Positions 25,466 to 34,816 are shown, numbered from the stretch's first letter. The stretch: DNA of 64,000 nt from Clostridiales bacterium (GCA_019420275.1 JAHZHN010000004.1:62001-126000), one strand, 5' to 3'. The notes: a model not told the origin generated them from the letters alone. Numbers and translations: made by a program.

Positions 25466-27205
25466 ATGATTCAAAAACTTGCCCGGTCTATCCGGGAATA
25501 TAAAAAAGCATCCATTCTGGCTCCTGTCTGTGTTGTGATAGAAGTACTGATGGAAATCCTGATTCCGATGATCATGGCGACCATGATCGACCAGGGAATC
25601 ACAGGGAATCATCCAGATATCCTGATTCATTTAGGAAGTATTTTGATTCTCTGTGTTGTTGTTGGAATGATATTTGGTGTGCTGTCCGGAGGCTTTTGCG
25701 CGGAAGCATCAGCAGGATTTGCGAAGAATCTCAGAAAGGATATGTATTATAAAATACAGGAGTATTCTTTTGCTAACATTGACAAATTTTCAACCTCAAG
25801 TCTTGTTACTCGATTGACAACGGATGTCACAAATGTACAAATGGCTTATATGATGATCATAAGAGTGGCAGTTCGTGCCCCCATCATGCTGATATTTTCT
25901 ATTGTGGCAGCGGTCATGATCAATGGAAGCCTGACGGCGACATTTCTGATTGCGGTACCTATTCTTGGAATCGGTCTGTATCTGGTGGTCTCAAAATCTC
26001 ATCCATATTTTGAAAAAGTATTTCATATCTATGACGATTTAAATGGGGTAGTTCAGGAAAATCTTTCTGCTATCCGTGTAGTAAAGTCTTTTGTTCGGGA
26101 GAAATTTGAAATCAGTAAATTTGGGAAGGTATCCAAGAAGATTTATAAGACATTCAGTACGGCAGAAGGGATTGTTGCTTTTAATATGCCTTTGATGCAG
26201 TTTGCAGTATATACCTGTTTGCTGCTATTGTGCTGGTTTGGAGCCAGGATGATTATTTTGACACATGGGACGACAATGACGACAGGAGAACTGTCAAGTC
26301 TGATTACTTATGCCATGAATATATTGAATTGTCTGATGATGTTGTCTATGGTATTGGTGATGATCAACATGGCAAGAGCATCAGCGGAGAGAATTGTAGA
26401 AATATTGGATGAGGAAAGTTCTTTGAAAAATGGAGAAAATCCTCTGCATAAGGTAAAAGACGGAGAGATTGAATTTGAAAATGCAGCGTTTAGCTACCAG
26501 GATGATCCGGGGAAAGAGTCTATTCGTCATATTTCATTGAAAATCCCGTCAGGATCGACTTTAGGTATTATTGGGGGAACTGGAAGTGGAAAGAGTTCCC
26601 TGGTACAGCTTATTCCGAGATTGTATGATGCAACTGAGGGAACTGTAAAGGTCGGAGGAAAAGATGTAAAAGACTATGATCTGTTTACTCTTAGAAATGA
26701 AGTTGCTATGGTTCTCCAGAAAAATCAGCTGTTTTCTGGTACGATCAATGAAAATCTTCGGTGGGGAAATATAGACGCGACAGATGAACAGATTCGGCAT
26801 GCCTGCAGGCTGGCTCAGGCGGATTCCTTTGTAGAAAGTTTTCCGGATCAGTATGAAACATACATTGAGCAGGGCGGGACCAATGTGTCCGGAGGACAGA
26901 AGCAGAGGCTGTGTATTGCCCGCGCGCTTTTGAAAAAGCCAAAGATTTTGATTTTGGATGATTCCACCAGTGCTGTAGATACAAAAACCGATGCAATGAT
27001 TCGAAAAGCGTTCCGGGAAGAAATCCCCAATACGACGAAGATTATTATTGCGCAGAGGATTTCTTCTGTAGAAGATGCTGATCAGATCATTGTTATGGAT
27101 CAGGGAGAAATTAACGGGGCAGGAACTCATGAGGAATTGCTGGAGAACAATGCAATTTACAGAGAAATCTACGATTCCCAGACGAAAGGAGAGAATGCCA
27201 AATGA
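25466..27205 (+). CDS. ABC exporter half-transporter, subunit with degenerate ATPase residues
   Basis: 579 residues: six-helix transmembrane domain (about 10-310) and nucleotide-binding domain (about 330-575). Walker A GGTGSGKSS, signature VSGGQKQRL, Walker B ILILDDSTSAVDT (Asp in place of the catalytic Glu) and AQRISS (Gln in place of the switch His). The substitutions match the non-catalytic site of heterodimeric exporters such as TM287/288. Stop overlaps the next gene's ATG by 4 nt. Confidence 0.95.
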   Translation: MIQKLARSIREYKKASILAPVCVVIEVLMEILIPMIMATMIDQGITGNHPDILIHLGSILILCVVVGMIFGVLSGGFCAEASAGFAKNLRKDMYYKIQEYSFANIDKFSTSSLVTRLTTDVTNVQMAYMMIIRVAVRAPIMLIFSIVAAVMINGSLTATFLIAVPILGIGLYLVVSKSHPYFEKVFHIYDDLNGVVQENLSAIRVVKSFVREKFEISKFGKVSKKIYKTFSTAEGIVAFNMPLMQFAVYTCLLLLCWFGARMIILTHGTTMTTGELSSLITYAMNILNCLMMLSMVLVMINMARASAERIVEILDEESSLKNGENPLHKVKDGEIEFENAAFSYQDDPGKESIRHISLKIPSGSTLGIIGGTGSGKSSLVQLIPRLYDATEGTVKVGGKDVKDYDLFTLRNEVAMVLQKNQLFSGTINENLRWGNIDATDEQIRHACRLAQADSFVESFPDQYETYIEQGGTNVSGGQKQRLCIARALLKKPKILILDDSTSAVDTKTDAMIRKAFREEIPNTTKIIIAQRISSVEDADQIIVMDQGEINGAGTHEELLENNAIYREIYDSQTKGENAK

Positions 27206-29067
27206 AGAAAAAAACTGATACATTAAAAGTATGCAGACGTCTCATGTCTTATATCATAGGAAGGCATAAGCTGATATTTGGTGCTGTGGTCATTTGTATT
27301 CTTATAAGTTCTGGAGTAGTTGTTGTAAGTTCTTTGTATCTGCAGAGGCTGATTGATGATTATATTACGCCGATGATGACGCAGAGTCATCCGGTATTTA
27401 CAGGACTGCTCCAGTCTATCCTGACAATGATGATGATTTATATTGTCGGAGTTCTGGCTACATTTATTTATAACCGTCTTATGGTAAAAATATCTCAGGG
27501 AACCTTAAAAATGATTCGAGATGACATGTTTTCTCATATGCAGACGCTGCCGATCCGGTATTTTGATACCCATACCCATGGGGACATTATGAGCCATTAT
27601 ACCAATGATACAGATACTCTGAGACAGTTTATTTCTCAGGCGCTGCCGCAGTTTATTTCTGCTGTGGTCACCATTGCAGTGATTTTAATATCCATGCTGG
27701 CAAGCAGCATTCCGCTGACCATACTTGTTCTTGTGGTGACAGCGCTTATGGCACTGGTAACCAAACAGATTGGAGGAGCCAGTGCAAAATATTTCATGAA
27801 GCAGCAGGAAACTCTGGGAGAAGTGACAGGATATGTTGAGGAAATGATCAATGGCCAGAAAGTCATTAAAGTATTTTGTCATGAAGAAGAAGCGAAGCAG
27901 CAGTTTGACAGAGAAAATGATCAGCTGTGTGATGATGCGACAAAAGCAAATCGATTTGGAAATATTTTGATGCCGGCAATCATGCAGATTGGAAATCTGC
28001 AGTATGTCCTGATTGCGCTGATCGGGGGTATGCTGGCAATTCATGGGGTTGGACATATCAGTGTCGGCATGATTGTTGCGTTCTTGACTTTGTCGAAAAC
28101 TTTCTGTATGCCGGTTTCCCAGATTGCTCAGCAGGTAAGTATGATGGCGATGGCTTTGGCGGGAGCAGAAAGAATTTTCCAGCTAATTGATGAAGAGCCG
28201 GAGACTGACAGCGGATATGTAACTCTGGTCCGTGTACACTATAAAAATGGAAATTATGAGGAAACTGAGGACAACACTGGAATCTGGGCATGGAAACATC
28301 CGCATCACGACGGAACCCTGACATATCAGCCGCTGACCGGCGAAATTGAGTTCCTAGGAGCAGACTTTGGCTATACCAAAGAAAAACTGGTACTCCATGA
28401 TATTGTCTTGAATGCGACGGCAGGAGAAAAAGTGGCTTTTGTGGGTGCCACAGGGGCAGGAAAGACAACCATTACGAACCTGATCAATCGATTTTATGAT
28501 CTGGCAGATGGAAAAATTCGCTATGACGGTATTAATATCAATAAAATAAAGAAACCGGATTTGAGACATTCCCTCGGAATCGTTCTGCAGGATGTCAATT
28601 TATTTACAGGAACAATTATGGAAAATATTCGGTACGGAAAATTGGATGCTTCGGACAATGAGTGTATTGCAGCGGCGAAATTATCCAATGCCCATGAATT
28701 TATCAGCCGTCTGCCGGAGGGGTATGAGACAATGCTCACCCAAAATGGATCAGGATTATCTCAGGGACAGCGTCAGCTGATTTCCATTGCAAGGGCGGCA
28801 GTGGCGGATCCTCCGGTTATGATTCTGGATGAAGCAACATCATCCATCGATACACGCACAGAAGCACTGGTACAGGCAGGAATGGATAATCTGATGCAGG
28901 GAAGAACCGTATTTGTGATTGCCCACAGACTTTCTACTGTCAGAAACTCTGATTCCATTATTGTCCTGGATCATGGACGAATCATGGAACGGGGAAATCA
29001 TGATGAGCTGATCAGGAAAAAGGGCATGTATTACAGTCTGTATACAGGAGCATTTGAATTGGAATAA
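27202..29067 (+). CDS. ABC exporter half-transporter, catalytic partner
   Basis: 621 residues: membrane domain (about 15-325) with a small insertion before the nucleotide-binding domain (about 345-385). Walker A GATGAGKTT, signature LSQGQRQLI (Gln for the usual Gly), Walker B VMILDEATSSIDT and AHRLST with the intact His. The degenerate signature here complements the degenerate Walker B in the partner, the standard asymmetry of a heterodimeric multidrug or lipid exporter. Substrate unknown. Confidence 0.95.
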   Translation: MKKKTDTLKVCRRLMSYIIGRHKLIFGAVVICILISSGVVVVSSLYLQRLIDDYITPMMTQSHPVFTGLLQSILTMMMIYIVGVLATFIYNRLMVKISQGTLKMIRDDMFSHMQTLPIRYFDTHTHGDIMSHYTNDTDTLRQFISQALPQFISAVVTIAVILISMLASSIPLTILVLVVTALMALVTKQIGGASAKYFMKQQETLGEVTGYVEEMINGQKVIKVFCHEEEAKQQFDRENDQLCDDATKANRFGNILMPAIMQIGNLQYVLIALIGGMLAIHGVGHISVGMIVAFLTLSKTFCMPVSQIAQQVSMMAMALAGAERIFQLIDEEPETDSGYVTLVRVHYKNGNYEETEDNTGIWAWKHPHHDGTLTYQPLTGEIEFLGADFGYTKEKLVLHDIVLNATAGEKVAFVGATGAGKTTITNLINRFYDLADGKIRYDGININKIKKPDLRHSLGIVLQDVNLFTGTIMENIRYGKLDASDNECIAAAKLSNAHEFISRLPEGYETMLTQNGSGLSQGQRQLISIARAAVADPPVMILDEATSSIDTRTEALVQAGMDNLMQGRTVFVIAHRLSTVRNSDSIIVLDHGRIMERGNHDELIRKKGMYYSLYTGAFELE

Positions 29068-29072
29068 AAAGT

Positions 29073-29113
29073 AAAAATCAGGGTGTGAAATGTTTTTCAC
29101 ATCCTGATTTTTG
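29073..29113 (+). terminator. Terminator of the ABC exporter operon
   Basis: AAAATCAGG and TGTGAAA pair with TTTCACA and CCTGATTTT around a TGTT loop with one mismatch; a T-run follows. Confidence 0.88.
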
Positions 29114-29116
29114 TTC

Positions 29117-29147
29117 TTGACTTAAAGTCTGGTTTAAAGTTTATCAT
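29117..29147 (+). promoter_or_regulatory. MerR-type promoter of the flavodoxin gene
   Basis: TTGACT (29117-29122) and TATCAT (29142-29147) are separated by 19 nt. The spacer carries an imperfect dyad (ACTTAAA at 29120-29126, TTAAAGT at 29134-29140). An over-long spacer with a central dyad is the hallmark of MerR-family activation. No MerR gene is in the window. Confidence 0.65.
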
Positions 29148-29195
29148 AGAGATAAGAACAAAAAGATAATATAAAGAGTCAAAAGGAGGAATATT

Positions 29196-29681
29196 ATGAA
29201 TAAGAAAAGCCTTGTTGCATATTTTTCTGCCAGCGGTGTAACAGCCCGGGCGGCAAAGACTCTGGCAGAGGCGGCAGGAGCTGATCTCTATGAGATCAAA
29301 CCAAAAACGCCATATACAAAAGAAGATTTGAACTGGATGGATAAAAATTCAAGGAGCAGCATTGAGATGAAAGATCCTTCTTCACGGCCGGAAATCGCGG
29401 ATCGGGATGCGGAAATTTCATCCTATGATGTGATATTTTTAGGATTTCCAATCTGGTGGTATACGGCACCAGTCATTATCAATACGTTTCTGGAAAGTTA
29501 TGATTTTTCCGGGAAAACGATTGTCCTGTTTGCCACATCCGGCGGCAGCGGTCTTGGAAAGACATCAGAAAAATTAAAACCGTCTGTTTCTGATACAGCT
29601 GTCATGAAGGAGGGAAAACTCTTAAATGGCAATGTAACAAAAGAAAGCCTGGAAAGCTGGCTGAAAACATTGCATTTTTAA
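29196..29681 (+). CDS. Flavodoxin
   Basis: 161 residues, flavodoxin/flavodoxin-like oxidoreductase. FMN phosphate loop near the N-terminus (VAYFSASGVTARAAKTLAE), conserved NSRSSIEMKDPSSRPEI and FLGFPIWWYTAPVIINTFLE, and ATSGGSGLGKTS. It carries electrons or reduces quinone-like substrates in the cytosol. AAGGAGG ribosome binding site, MerR-type promoter and its own terminator, so monocistronic. Confidence 0.93.
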   Translation: MNKKSLVAYFSASGVTARAAKTLAEAAGADLYEIKPKTPYTKEDLNWMDKNSRSSIEMKDPSSRPEIADRDAEISSYDVIFLGFPIWWYTAPVIINTFLESYDFSGKTIVLFATSGGSGLGKTSEKLKPSVSDTAVMKEGKLLNGNVTKESLESWLKTLHF

Positions 29682-29692
29682 GGGAGTGGTAC

Positions 29693-29733
29693 AGATCCGG
29701 ATAATGCACAAAATGCGTTATCTGGATCTTTTT
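29693..29733 (+). terminator. Terminator of the flavodoxin gene
   Basis: A 16-bp stem (29693-29708 with 29714-29729, two G-U pairs), CAAAA loop, then TTTTT. It lies 12 nt after the stop. Confidence 0.9.
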
Positions 29734-29779
29734 CTGAAAAGGGAAATTGATTTGGATAGATTTTTGGAACATGTCAGAC

Positions 29780-29808
29780 TTTACGAGGCAGATAAATGTC
29801 GGTATAAT
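29780..29808 (+). promoter_or_regulatory. Promoter of the nucleobase permease gene
   Basis: TTTACG (29780-29785), 17-nt spacer, perfect TATAAT (29803-29808), 62 nt upstream of the start codon. No purine riboswitch was recognised in the leader. Confidence 0.7.
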
Positions 29809-29869
29809 TTTGAACAAAGACTCAAAAGAGCCAAATATAAAACAAACGATGAAAAGAGAGGACAATCAA

Positions 29870-31273
29870 ATGAACAATGACAAAGAAGAAAAAATGGATA
29901 CCGTCAGCGAGGAGAATATTTACAAATTAAACGGCAGAGTGCCTTTGCAGAAGGCCATTCCATTTGGGCTTCAGCATGTATTGGCCATGTTTGTATCCAA
30001 TCTGGCACCGGTATTGATTGTATGCAGTGCGGCTATCGTAAGGGAATCAGGAGAGCATCTGACATCTGCTGAGATCACACAGCTGCTTCAATGTGCTATG
30101 TTTGCTGCGGGGATTGGAACTTGTATGCAGCTGTACCCAATTTGGAAGATCGGATCAAAACTGCCGATTGTTATGGGAGTAAGTTTCACATTTTTGGGAA
30201 GTCTTCTGATGATATGCACAAATCCGGAACTGGGATATGAAGGTATGATTGGAGCGGTCATCGCAGGAGGAATCTTTGAAGGAATGGTAGGATTAAGCGC
30301 CAAATACTGGAAACGATTCCTGACACCGGTTGTATCGGCCTGTGTGGTGATTGCCATTGGACTATCTCTTCTGTCCGTAGGAATGGATTCCTGGGGCGGC
30401 GGAAGCGGAGCCGATGACTTTGGAGCATGGTATCATCTGGCCGTTGGTATCTTCACACTTATTGTCTGCTTGGTATCACGCTATCTGTTAAAGGGTGTTT
30501 ATAAAAATTTAAATATTCTTGTAGGATTGATTTTTGGCTATATCTTATCTATTATTTTCACGGCGGTTGGAATTGCACCAATGATTGATTTTTCAGGTAT
30601 TTCCCAGACCATAGAAGAGGTCGGAGTTTTCAGCCTGCCCAAACTGGTCTTTTTTACGAGTCATACGCCAGTCTTTGACCTGAGAGCATTCTTTACCATT
30701 GCCATCGTTTTTCTGGTTTCCGCAGCAGAAACTACAGGAGCCACTACTGCGGTGTGTACAGGAGCTCTAAAAAGAGATATTAAGATGGAAGAACTGCAGG
30801 GATCTTTGGCGGTGGATGGATTTTCGAGTGCGGTTTCCGGGTGCTTTGGATGCCTCCCTCTGACATCTTTCAGTCAAAATGTAGGACTGGTTACCATGAC
30901 AAAAGTAATTAACCGTTTTACCATTTTTATAGGAGCATTGATCTTGATTCTGGCATCTCTTTTCCCGCCGCTGGGAGCATTTTTTAATTCTTTGCCGCAG
31001 GCAGTACTGGGAGGCTGTACGGTTATGATGTTTGGATCTATTATGTATGAAGGCATTAAAATGCTGAAAGACTGTGTTTTTGATGATCGGACGATGATCA
31101 TTGTCTCCCTTTCATTTTGTATCGGAGTGGGACTGACACAGACATCCGGCAATTTCTTTTCTGCATTTCCTCAGGCAGTCGGTGATATTTTCAATGGAAA
31201 TGCGGTGGCCGGAGTCTTTGTTGTTTCTTTGCTGCTAAGCCTGTTCCTGCCGAAGGAAAAGAAAGCAAAGTAA
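29870..31273 (+). CDS. NCS2 nucleobase:cation symporter (uracil/xanthine permease family)
   Basis: 467 residues, about 12-14 hydrophobic segments. Family motifs: IPFGLQHVLAMFVSN near the start, VSAAETTGATTAVC, and VSGCFGCLPLTSFSQNVGLV, the last favouring a xanthine/urate-type permease. It imports a purine or uracil by cation symport. ATG at 29870 (GAGAGG upstream) is preferred over an upstream in-frame start that would read through the promoter region. Confidence 0.92.
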   Translation: MNNDKEEKMDTVSEENIYKLNGRVPLQKAIPFGLQHVLAMFVSNLAPVLIVCSAAIVRESGEHLTSAEITQLLQCAMFAAGIGTCMQLYPIWKIGSKLPIVMGVSFTFLGSLLMICTNPELGYEGMIGAVIAGGIFEGMVGLSAKYWKRFLTPVVSACVVIAIGLSLLSVGMDSWGGGSGADDFGAWYHLAVGIFTLIVCLVSRYLLKGVYKNLNILVGLIFGYILSIIFTAVGIAPMIDFSGISQTIEEVGVFSLPKLVFFTSHTPVFDLRAFFTIAIVFLVSAAETTGATTAVCTGALKRDIKMEELQGSLAVDGFSSAVSGCFGCLPLTSFSQNVGLVTMTKVINRFTIFIGALILILASLFPPLGAFFNSLPQAVLGGCTVMMFGSIMYEGIKMLKDCVFDDRTMIIVSLSFCIGVGLTQTSGNFFSAFPQAVGDIFNGNAVAGVFVVSLLLSLFLPKEKKAK

Positions 31274-31324
31274 AGTCAGACAAGGAATCCCTGCATGGAC
31301 ACCTCCCTCAAATCAGATTTTTTA

Positions 31325-31354
31325 AGCGCAGCAGTTTTCATTGGCTGCTGCGCT
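31325..31354 (+). terminator. Hairpin between convergent permease and LysR genes
   Basis: Perfect 10-bp arms AGCGCAGCAG/CTGCTGCGCT with a 10-nt loop. T-content after the stem is low on both strands (ATTGT on plus), so termination efficiency is uncertain. Confidence 0.55.
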
Positions 31355-31372
31355 ATTGTATGCACATGGAAA

Positions 31373-32254
31373 TTACGAAGACTGAAATGAACAGCGTATT
31401 TCCTGAAGAAATCGTTCGGCAATCGGAGTAAAAATCTGATATTTTTTCCAGATAAGATACATATGAGCTTCCAGTTTCGGGGTTAATGGACGGAAGGCAA
31501 GACCGCTGCCAGGACTGGTATTTACCAAATATCGATAAGTAAGGAGGCACCCAAGCTTTTCTTTTGCAAAAATAGATCCATTATAGGAAAGTCGGAAAGA
31601 TCCTTCCAGATGCAGTTCATCGATGCGTCCGTTGGCCCAGCGGGTAATTTCTGTTGTCCAGCCCTGCTCGGAACAAAACAAAGGGACACCAATTAAGTCA
31701 TCCACGCGGATGGCTTTTTTCTTTGCCAGAGGGTGATCCAAAGACATAACAAGTCCCCAGGTATCAGATTCAGGAAAACGGATATAGTTGTATTTTGCAG
31801 GATCAGGTTCTTCTGCCAGAACAGCAAAATCAAGGAGACCTTTGTCTAGTTTTTCCGTCACTTGTTCAGTATCCCCGCTGGTAATATGATAGTGAAGAGA
31901 GGGATAAGATTCTTTGAATTTGCGGATCTCTCTTGCCAGATAGCGAATCTGATAAGATTCTGCAAGGCCGAAATAAAGTTCTCCGCCGGTAATATCATCC
32001 AGGGAAAGAAATTCCTGAGAAATCTTATCAGCCATGCGGACCAAATCTTCCGCTCGTTTTCGAAGCAGAATCCCTTCCTCGGTCAGCTGTATGCTGAAAC
32101 TATGCCTAATAAATAATTTTTTCCCTAATTCGTGTTCTAAGGCTTTTAGCTGTTTTGACAAAGTCGGCTGAGTAACATGAAGAGTCTCAGCTGCCCGGGT
32201 CATATTTTCTTCTCTTGCTGCTGCAAGAAAATAGCGAAGTGTCCGAAGCTCCAT
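31373..32254 (-). CDS. LysR-family transcriptional regulator
   Basis: 293 residues. HTH at 1-60 (LRYFLAAAREENMTRAAETL, TQPTLSKQLKALEHELG) and an effector domain of the CynR/GltC-like type. AAAGGAG ribosome binding site 8 nt before the ATG. Divergent from the small ORF and alpha/beta hydrolase, the probable targets. Confidence 0.92.
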   Translation of the reverse strand: MELRTLRYFLAAAREENMTRAAETLHVTQPTLSKQLKALEHELGKKLFIRHSFSIQLTEEGILLRKRAEDLVRMADKISQEFLSLDDITGGELYFGLAESYQIRYLAREIRKFKESYPSLHYHITSGDTEQVTEKLDKGLLDFAVLAEEPDPAKYNYIRFPESDTWGLVMSLDHPLAKKKAIRVDDLIGVPLFCSEQGWTTEITRWANGRIDELHLEGSFRLSYNGSIFAKEKLGCLLTYRYLVNTSPGSGLAFRPLTPKLEAHMYLIWKKYQIFTPIAERFLQEIRCSFQSS

Positions 32255-32289
32255 CTAGTATACTCCTTTCTGTGATATTCCAAAAATTC

Positions 32290-32343
32290 ATATCATGATA
32301 TAAATAATAACCATTAGCGAAAAAGAATGCAAGAATTTATAAT
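32290..32343. promoter_or_regulatory. Dyad and -10 in the LysR/hydrolase divergent region
   Basis: ATATCATGATAT palindrome (32290-32301) and a perfect TATAAT (32338-32343) without a recognisable -35, facing the plus-strand genes. Suggests LysR-activated expression. Confidence 0.5.
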
Positions 32344-32372
32344 AAAATCAGAAAAGAAAGGAGGAGGCCCAC

Positions 32373-32600
32373 ATGAAGAAAATAGAGGATATCATTCAAA
32401 ATCTCAAAGATGCAGGATGCAGCAAACAGCAGATGAAAGATATCTGCAGCATGTATGAAGACGGACGGATTCAGGATATGATTCGGTCTCTTAGGTGTCA
32501 CAGGTGCCGTTTGATGGATCAGCTTCACGAGAGTCAGAGCAAAGTGGACTGCCTTGATTTCTTACTTTACCAGATTGAAAAAGAACAAAAAATCAGATAG
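32373..32600 (+). CDS. Small helical protein, function unknown
   Basis: 75 residues, predicted largely alpha-helical and charged (MKKIEDIIQNLKDAG, LRCHRCRLMDQLHESQSKVD). A CxxC-like CHRC occurs mid-protein. AGGAGG ribosome binding site and codon use like its neighbours support expression; 24 nt before the hydrolase gene, so co-transcribed with it. No family recognised. Confidence 0.75.
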   Translation: MKKIEDIIQNLKDAGCSKQQMKDICSMYEDGRIQDMIRSLRCHRCRLMDQLHESQSKVDCLDFLLYQIEKEQKIR

Positions 32601-32624
32601 AAAAAGAAAGGAAGGTAAAATAAA

Positions 32625-33593
32625 ATGGCAGAATTAACATTAACACAGGAATGGGATAAGGTCTTTCCGAAAAGTGAAAAAGTCAATCATCGCAAAGTAA
32701 CATTCCATAATCGTTATGGGATTACATTGGCAGCAGATTTATATGAACCAAAAAATGCAGCAGGGAAACTTCCGGCTATTGCAGTTTGCGGACCATTTGG
32801 AGCAGTCAAAGAGCAGGCTTCCGGGCTTTATGCACAGATTATGGCAGAAAGAGGATTTTTAACAATTGCATTTGACCCATCCTTTACAGGAGAAAGCAGT
32901 GGTGAGCCACGTTACGTAGCATCTCCGGATATTAATACAGAAGATTTTTCTGCAGCAGTGGATTTTTTGTCTGTGCAGGAAAATGTAGATCCAGAGCGTA
33001 TCGGGATTATCGGAATCTGCGGCTGGGGCGGTATGGCACTGAATGCAGCAGCAAATGATCCAAGGATTAAAGCGACGGTGACTTCTACGATGTATGATAT
33101 GAGCCGTGTCAGTGCACGGGGATATTTTGATTCCATGGATGCAGATGCACGCTATGAACTTAGAAAAACTCTTAATGCCCAGAGAATCGAAGATTACAAA
33201 AATGGAAACTATGAAAGAGCAGGAGGAGTGGCAGATCCGCTTCCAGAAGATGCACCATTTTTTGTAAAAGATTACTATGACTATTACAAGACAGAGCGGG
33301 GATATCATAAACGTTCTTTAAATTCTAACGACGGCTGGAATACTACATCTGCGCTTTCTTTTATGAACATGCCAATCTTAAGCTACAGTGATGAGATTCG
33401 CAATGCAGTATTGGTCATTCATGGAGAAAAAGCACACTCCTGTTATTTCAGTAAGGATGCGTTTAAGAAATTGAAAGGGGATAACAAAGAACTTATGATC
33501 ATTCCAGATGCTGTGCACACAGATTTGTATGATCAGACAGACATTATCCCATTTGATAAAATAGAACAATTCTTTCAGAAATATTTAGGATAG
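32625..33593 (+). CDS. Alpha/beta hydrolase with cysteine nucleophile elbow
   Basis: 322 residues. N-terminal lid-like stretch, then the core: ADLYEPKNAAGKLPAIAV, GFLTIAFDPSFTGES, VDPERIGIIGICGWGG (nucleophile elbow G-I-C-G-W-G with Cys in place of Ser), VLVIHGEKAHSCYFS and catalytic His in PDAVHTDLYD. Cys elbows occur in dienelactone-hydrolase-like enzymes; substrate unknown. Regulated with the small ORF by the divergent LysR protein. AAGGAAGG ribosome binding site. Confidence 0.88.
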   Translation: MAELTLTQEWDKVFPKSEKVNHRKVTFHNRYGITLAADLYEPKNAAGKLPAIAVCGPFGAVKEQASGLYAQIMAERGFLTIAFDPSFTGESSGEPRYVASPDINTEDFSAAVDFLSVQENVDPERIGIIGICGWGGMALNAAANDPRIKATVTSTMYDMSRVSARGYFDSMDADARYELRKTLNAQRIEDYKNGNYERAGGVADPLPEDAPFFVKDYYDYYKTERGYHKRSLNSNDGWNTTSALSFMNMPILSYSDEIRNAVLVIHGEKAHSCYFSKDAFKKLKGDNKELMIIPDAVHTDLYDQTDIIPFDKIEQFFQKYLG

Positions 33594-33607
33594 AATTTAG
33601 AAACACA

Positions 33608-33648
33608 AAATCCAGAAGAAATCTAAAGATTTTCTTCTGGATTTTTTT
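33608..33648 (+). terminator. Terminator of the hydrolase operon
   Basis: AAATCCAGAAGAAA pairs with TTTCTTCTGGATTT around a short AT-rich loop, followed by a T-run to 33648. Confidence 0.92.
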
Positions 33649-33752
33649 GTGAGAAAAAATAAGATAGAGGTTACGAGGGAAAGAAACGGGTGATACAATA
33701 TATCATAGAGAAATACGAGATTAAATAGAAAGGCACATACAGGGAAGAAAAT

Positions 33753-34670
33753 ATGTCAGGTGTAGTTGTTGAGAAAATTATAGAAATGTTTTTGATTATG
33801 ATAGGAGGATTTATTGCCTTTAAGACGCGGCTGATCGATGAAAATACAACGAAGAAGATGTCAGATCTTTTGTTGATGCTGATTTCTCCGCTGTTAATTT
33901 TTCAGTCTTATCAGATTGATTTTAATATGGAATATTTTTTGGGACTTTTATGGACTTTTTTGGCTTCCGTAATAACCTTTATTTTTATGATTGTCATCTC
34001 TAATTTTCTTTTCAGAGGAAAAGATGAAAGAATACCAGTGGAAAAAGTCGGGGTAATTTATTCCAACTGTGGATTCATTGGAATTCCTCTGGTAGATGGT
34101 ATTTTAGGATCCCAGGGGGTTTTTTATCTTACGGCATATCTTACGGTGTTCAATATTTTGGTATGGACCAACGGTGTCTGGATTATGGGAGAAGGCGGAG
34201 AATTAAAATCTGCATGGAAGAATCTGGTTTCTCCCGCAATTATCGCAGTCTTCCTTGGGGTACTTTGTTTTCTGCTTCAAATTCGTCTGCTGGAAATCAT
34301 TTCAGAACCAATTCAAATGGTAGCAGATATGAACACTCCGCTGGCCATGATCATTGCAGGAGCTAATCTCGCTCAGGCAGATTTAAGAAATAGCCTGAAA
34401 AATAGAAGGTTATATTTTGTATGTTTTATAAGACTGATCATATTTCCGATTATATGTGTCGTTCCATTGTATCTGATGCATCTGGAATTTGAGATTTCAT
34501 TTGCTGTTTTCATTGCAACAGCCTGTCCGGCAGGAGCAACAACGATTATGTTTGCGGAACGGTACGGAAGAGATGCCCAATATGCATCGGAGATATTTAC
34601 AGTAACAACAATTTTGTCGGCAGTGACTATCCCCTTATTGTCTATGCTTGTCACAAGGATTCTTGGATAA
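33753..34670 (+). CDS. AEC-family (auxin efflux carrier) transporter, copy 1
   Basis: 305 residues, about ten hydrophobic segments in two inverted halves (Mem_trans). Motifs: GFIAFKTRLIDENTTKKMSD, YSNCGFIGIPLVDGILG, NTPLAMIIAGANLA, TACPAGATTIMFAERYG. Bacterial members export or exchange small organic acids such as malate. Followed by its own terminator and a near-copy of itself. Confidence 0.9.
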   Translation: MSGVVVEKIIEMFLIMIGGFIAFKTRLIDENTTKKMSDLLLMLISPLLIFQSYQIDFNMEYFLGLLWTFLASVITFIFMIVISNFLFRGKDERIPVEKVGVIYSNCGFIGIPLVDGILGSQGVFYLTAYLTVFNILVWTNGVWIMGEGGELKSAWKNLVSPAIIAVFLGVLCFLLQIRLLEIISEPIQMVADMNTPLAMIIAGANLAQADLRNSLKNRRLYFVCFIRLIIFPIICVVPLYLMHLEFEISFAVFIATACPAGATTIMFAERYGRDAQYASEIFTVTTILSAVTIPLLSMLVTRILG

Positions 34671-34683
34671 ATATTTTGATTTG

Positions 34684-34725
34684 AAAACGCAGGAAAGAAT
34701 CGAAAAAGGATTTTCCTGCGTTTTT
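34684..34725 (+). terminator. Terminator between the two AEC genes
   Basis: AAAACGCAGGAAA and TTTCCTGCGTTTT arms with a 17-nt loop and TTTTTG. Confidence 0.9.
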
Positions 34726-34816
34726 GTATTTTATTAAAGAAAAACATTGTGTAATGTATACAAATGGTGGTAAAATATGGCCTAGACTAACTATAGGGAG
34801 GAATTTGAAGAAAATC

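Noticed and set aside
29686..29880. 64-codon frame starting GTG at 29686 after the flavodoxin gene
   Set aside because: It begins at the stop of the flavodoxin gene and runs through a strong intrinsic terminator and the permease promoter, and overlaps the permease start; it looks like chance.
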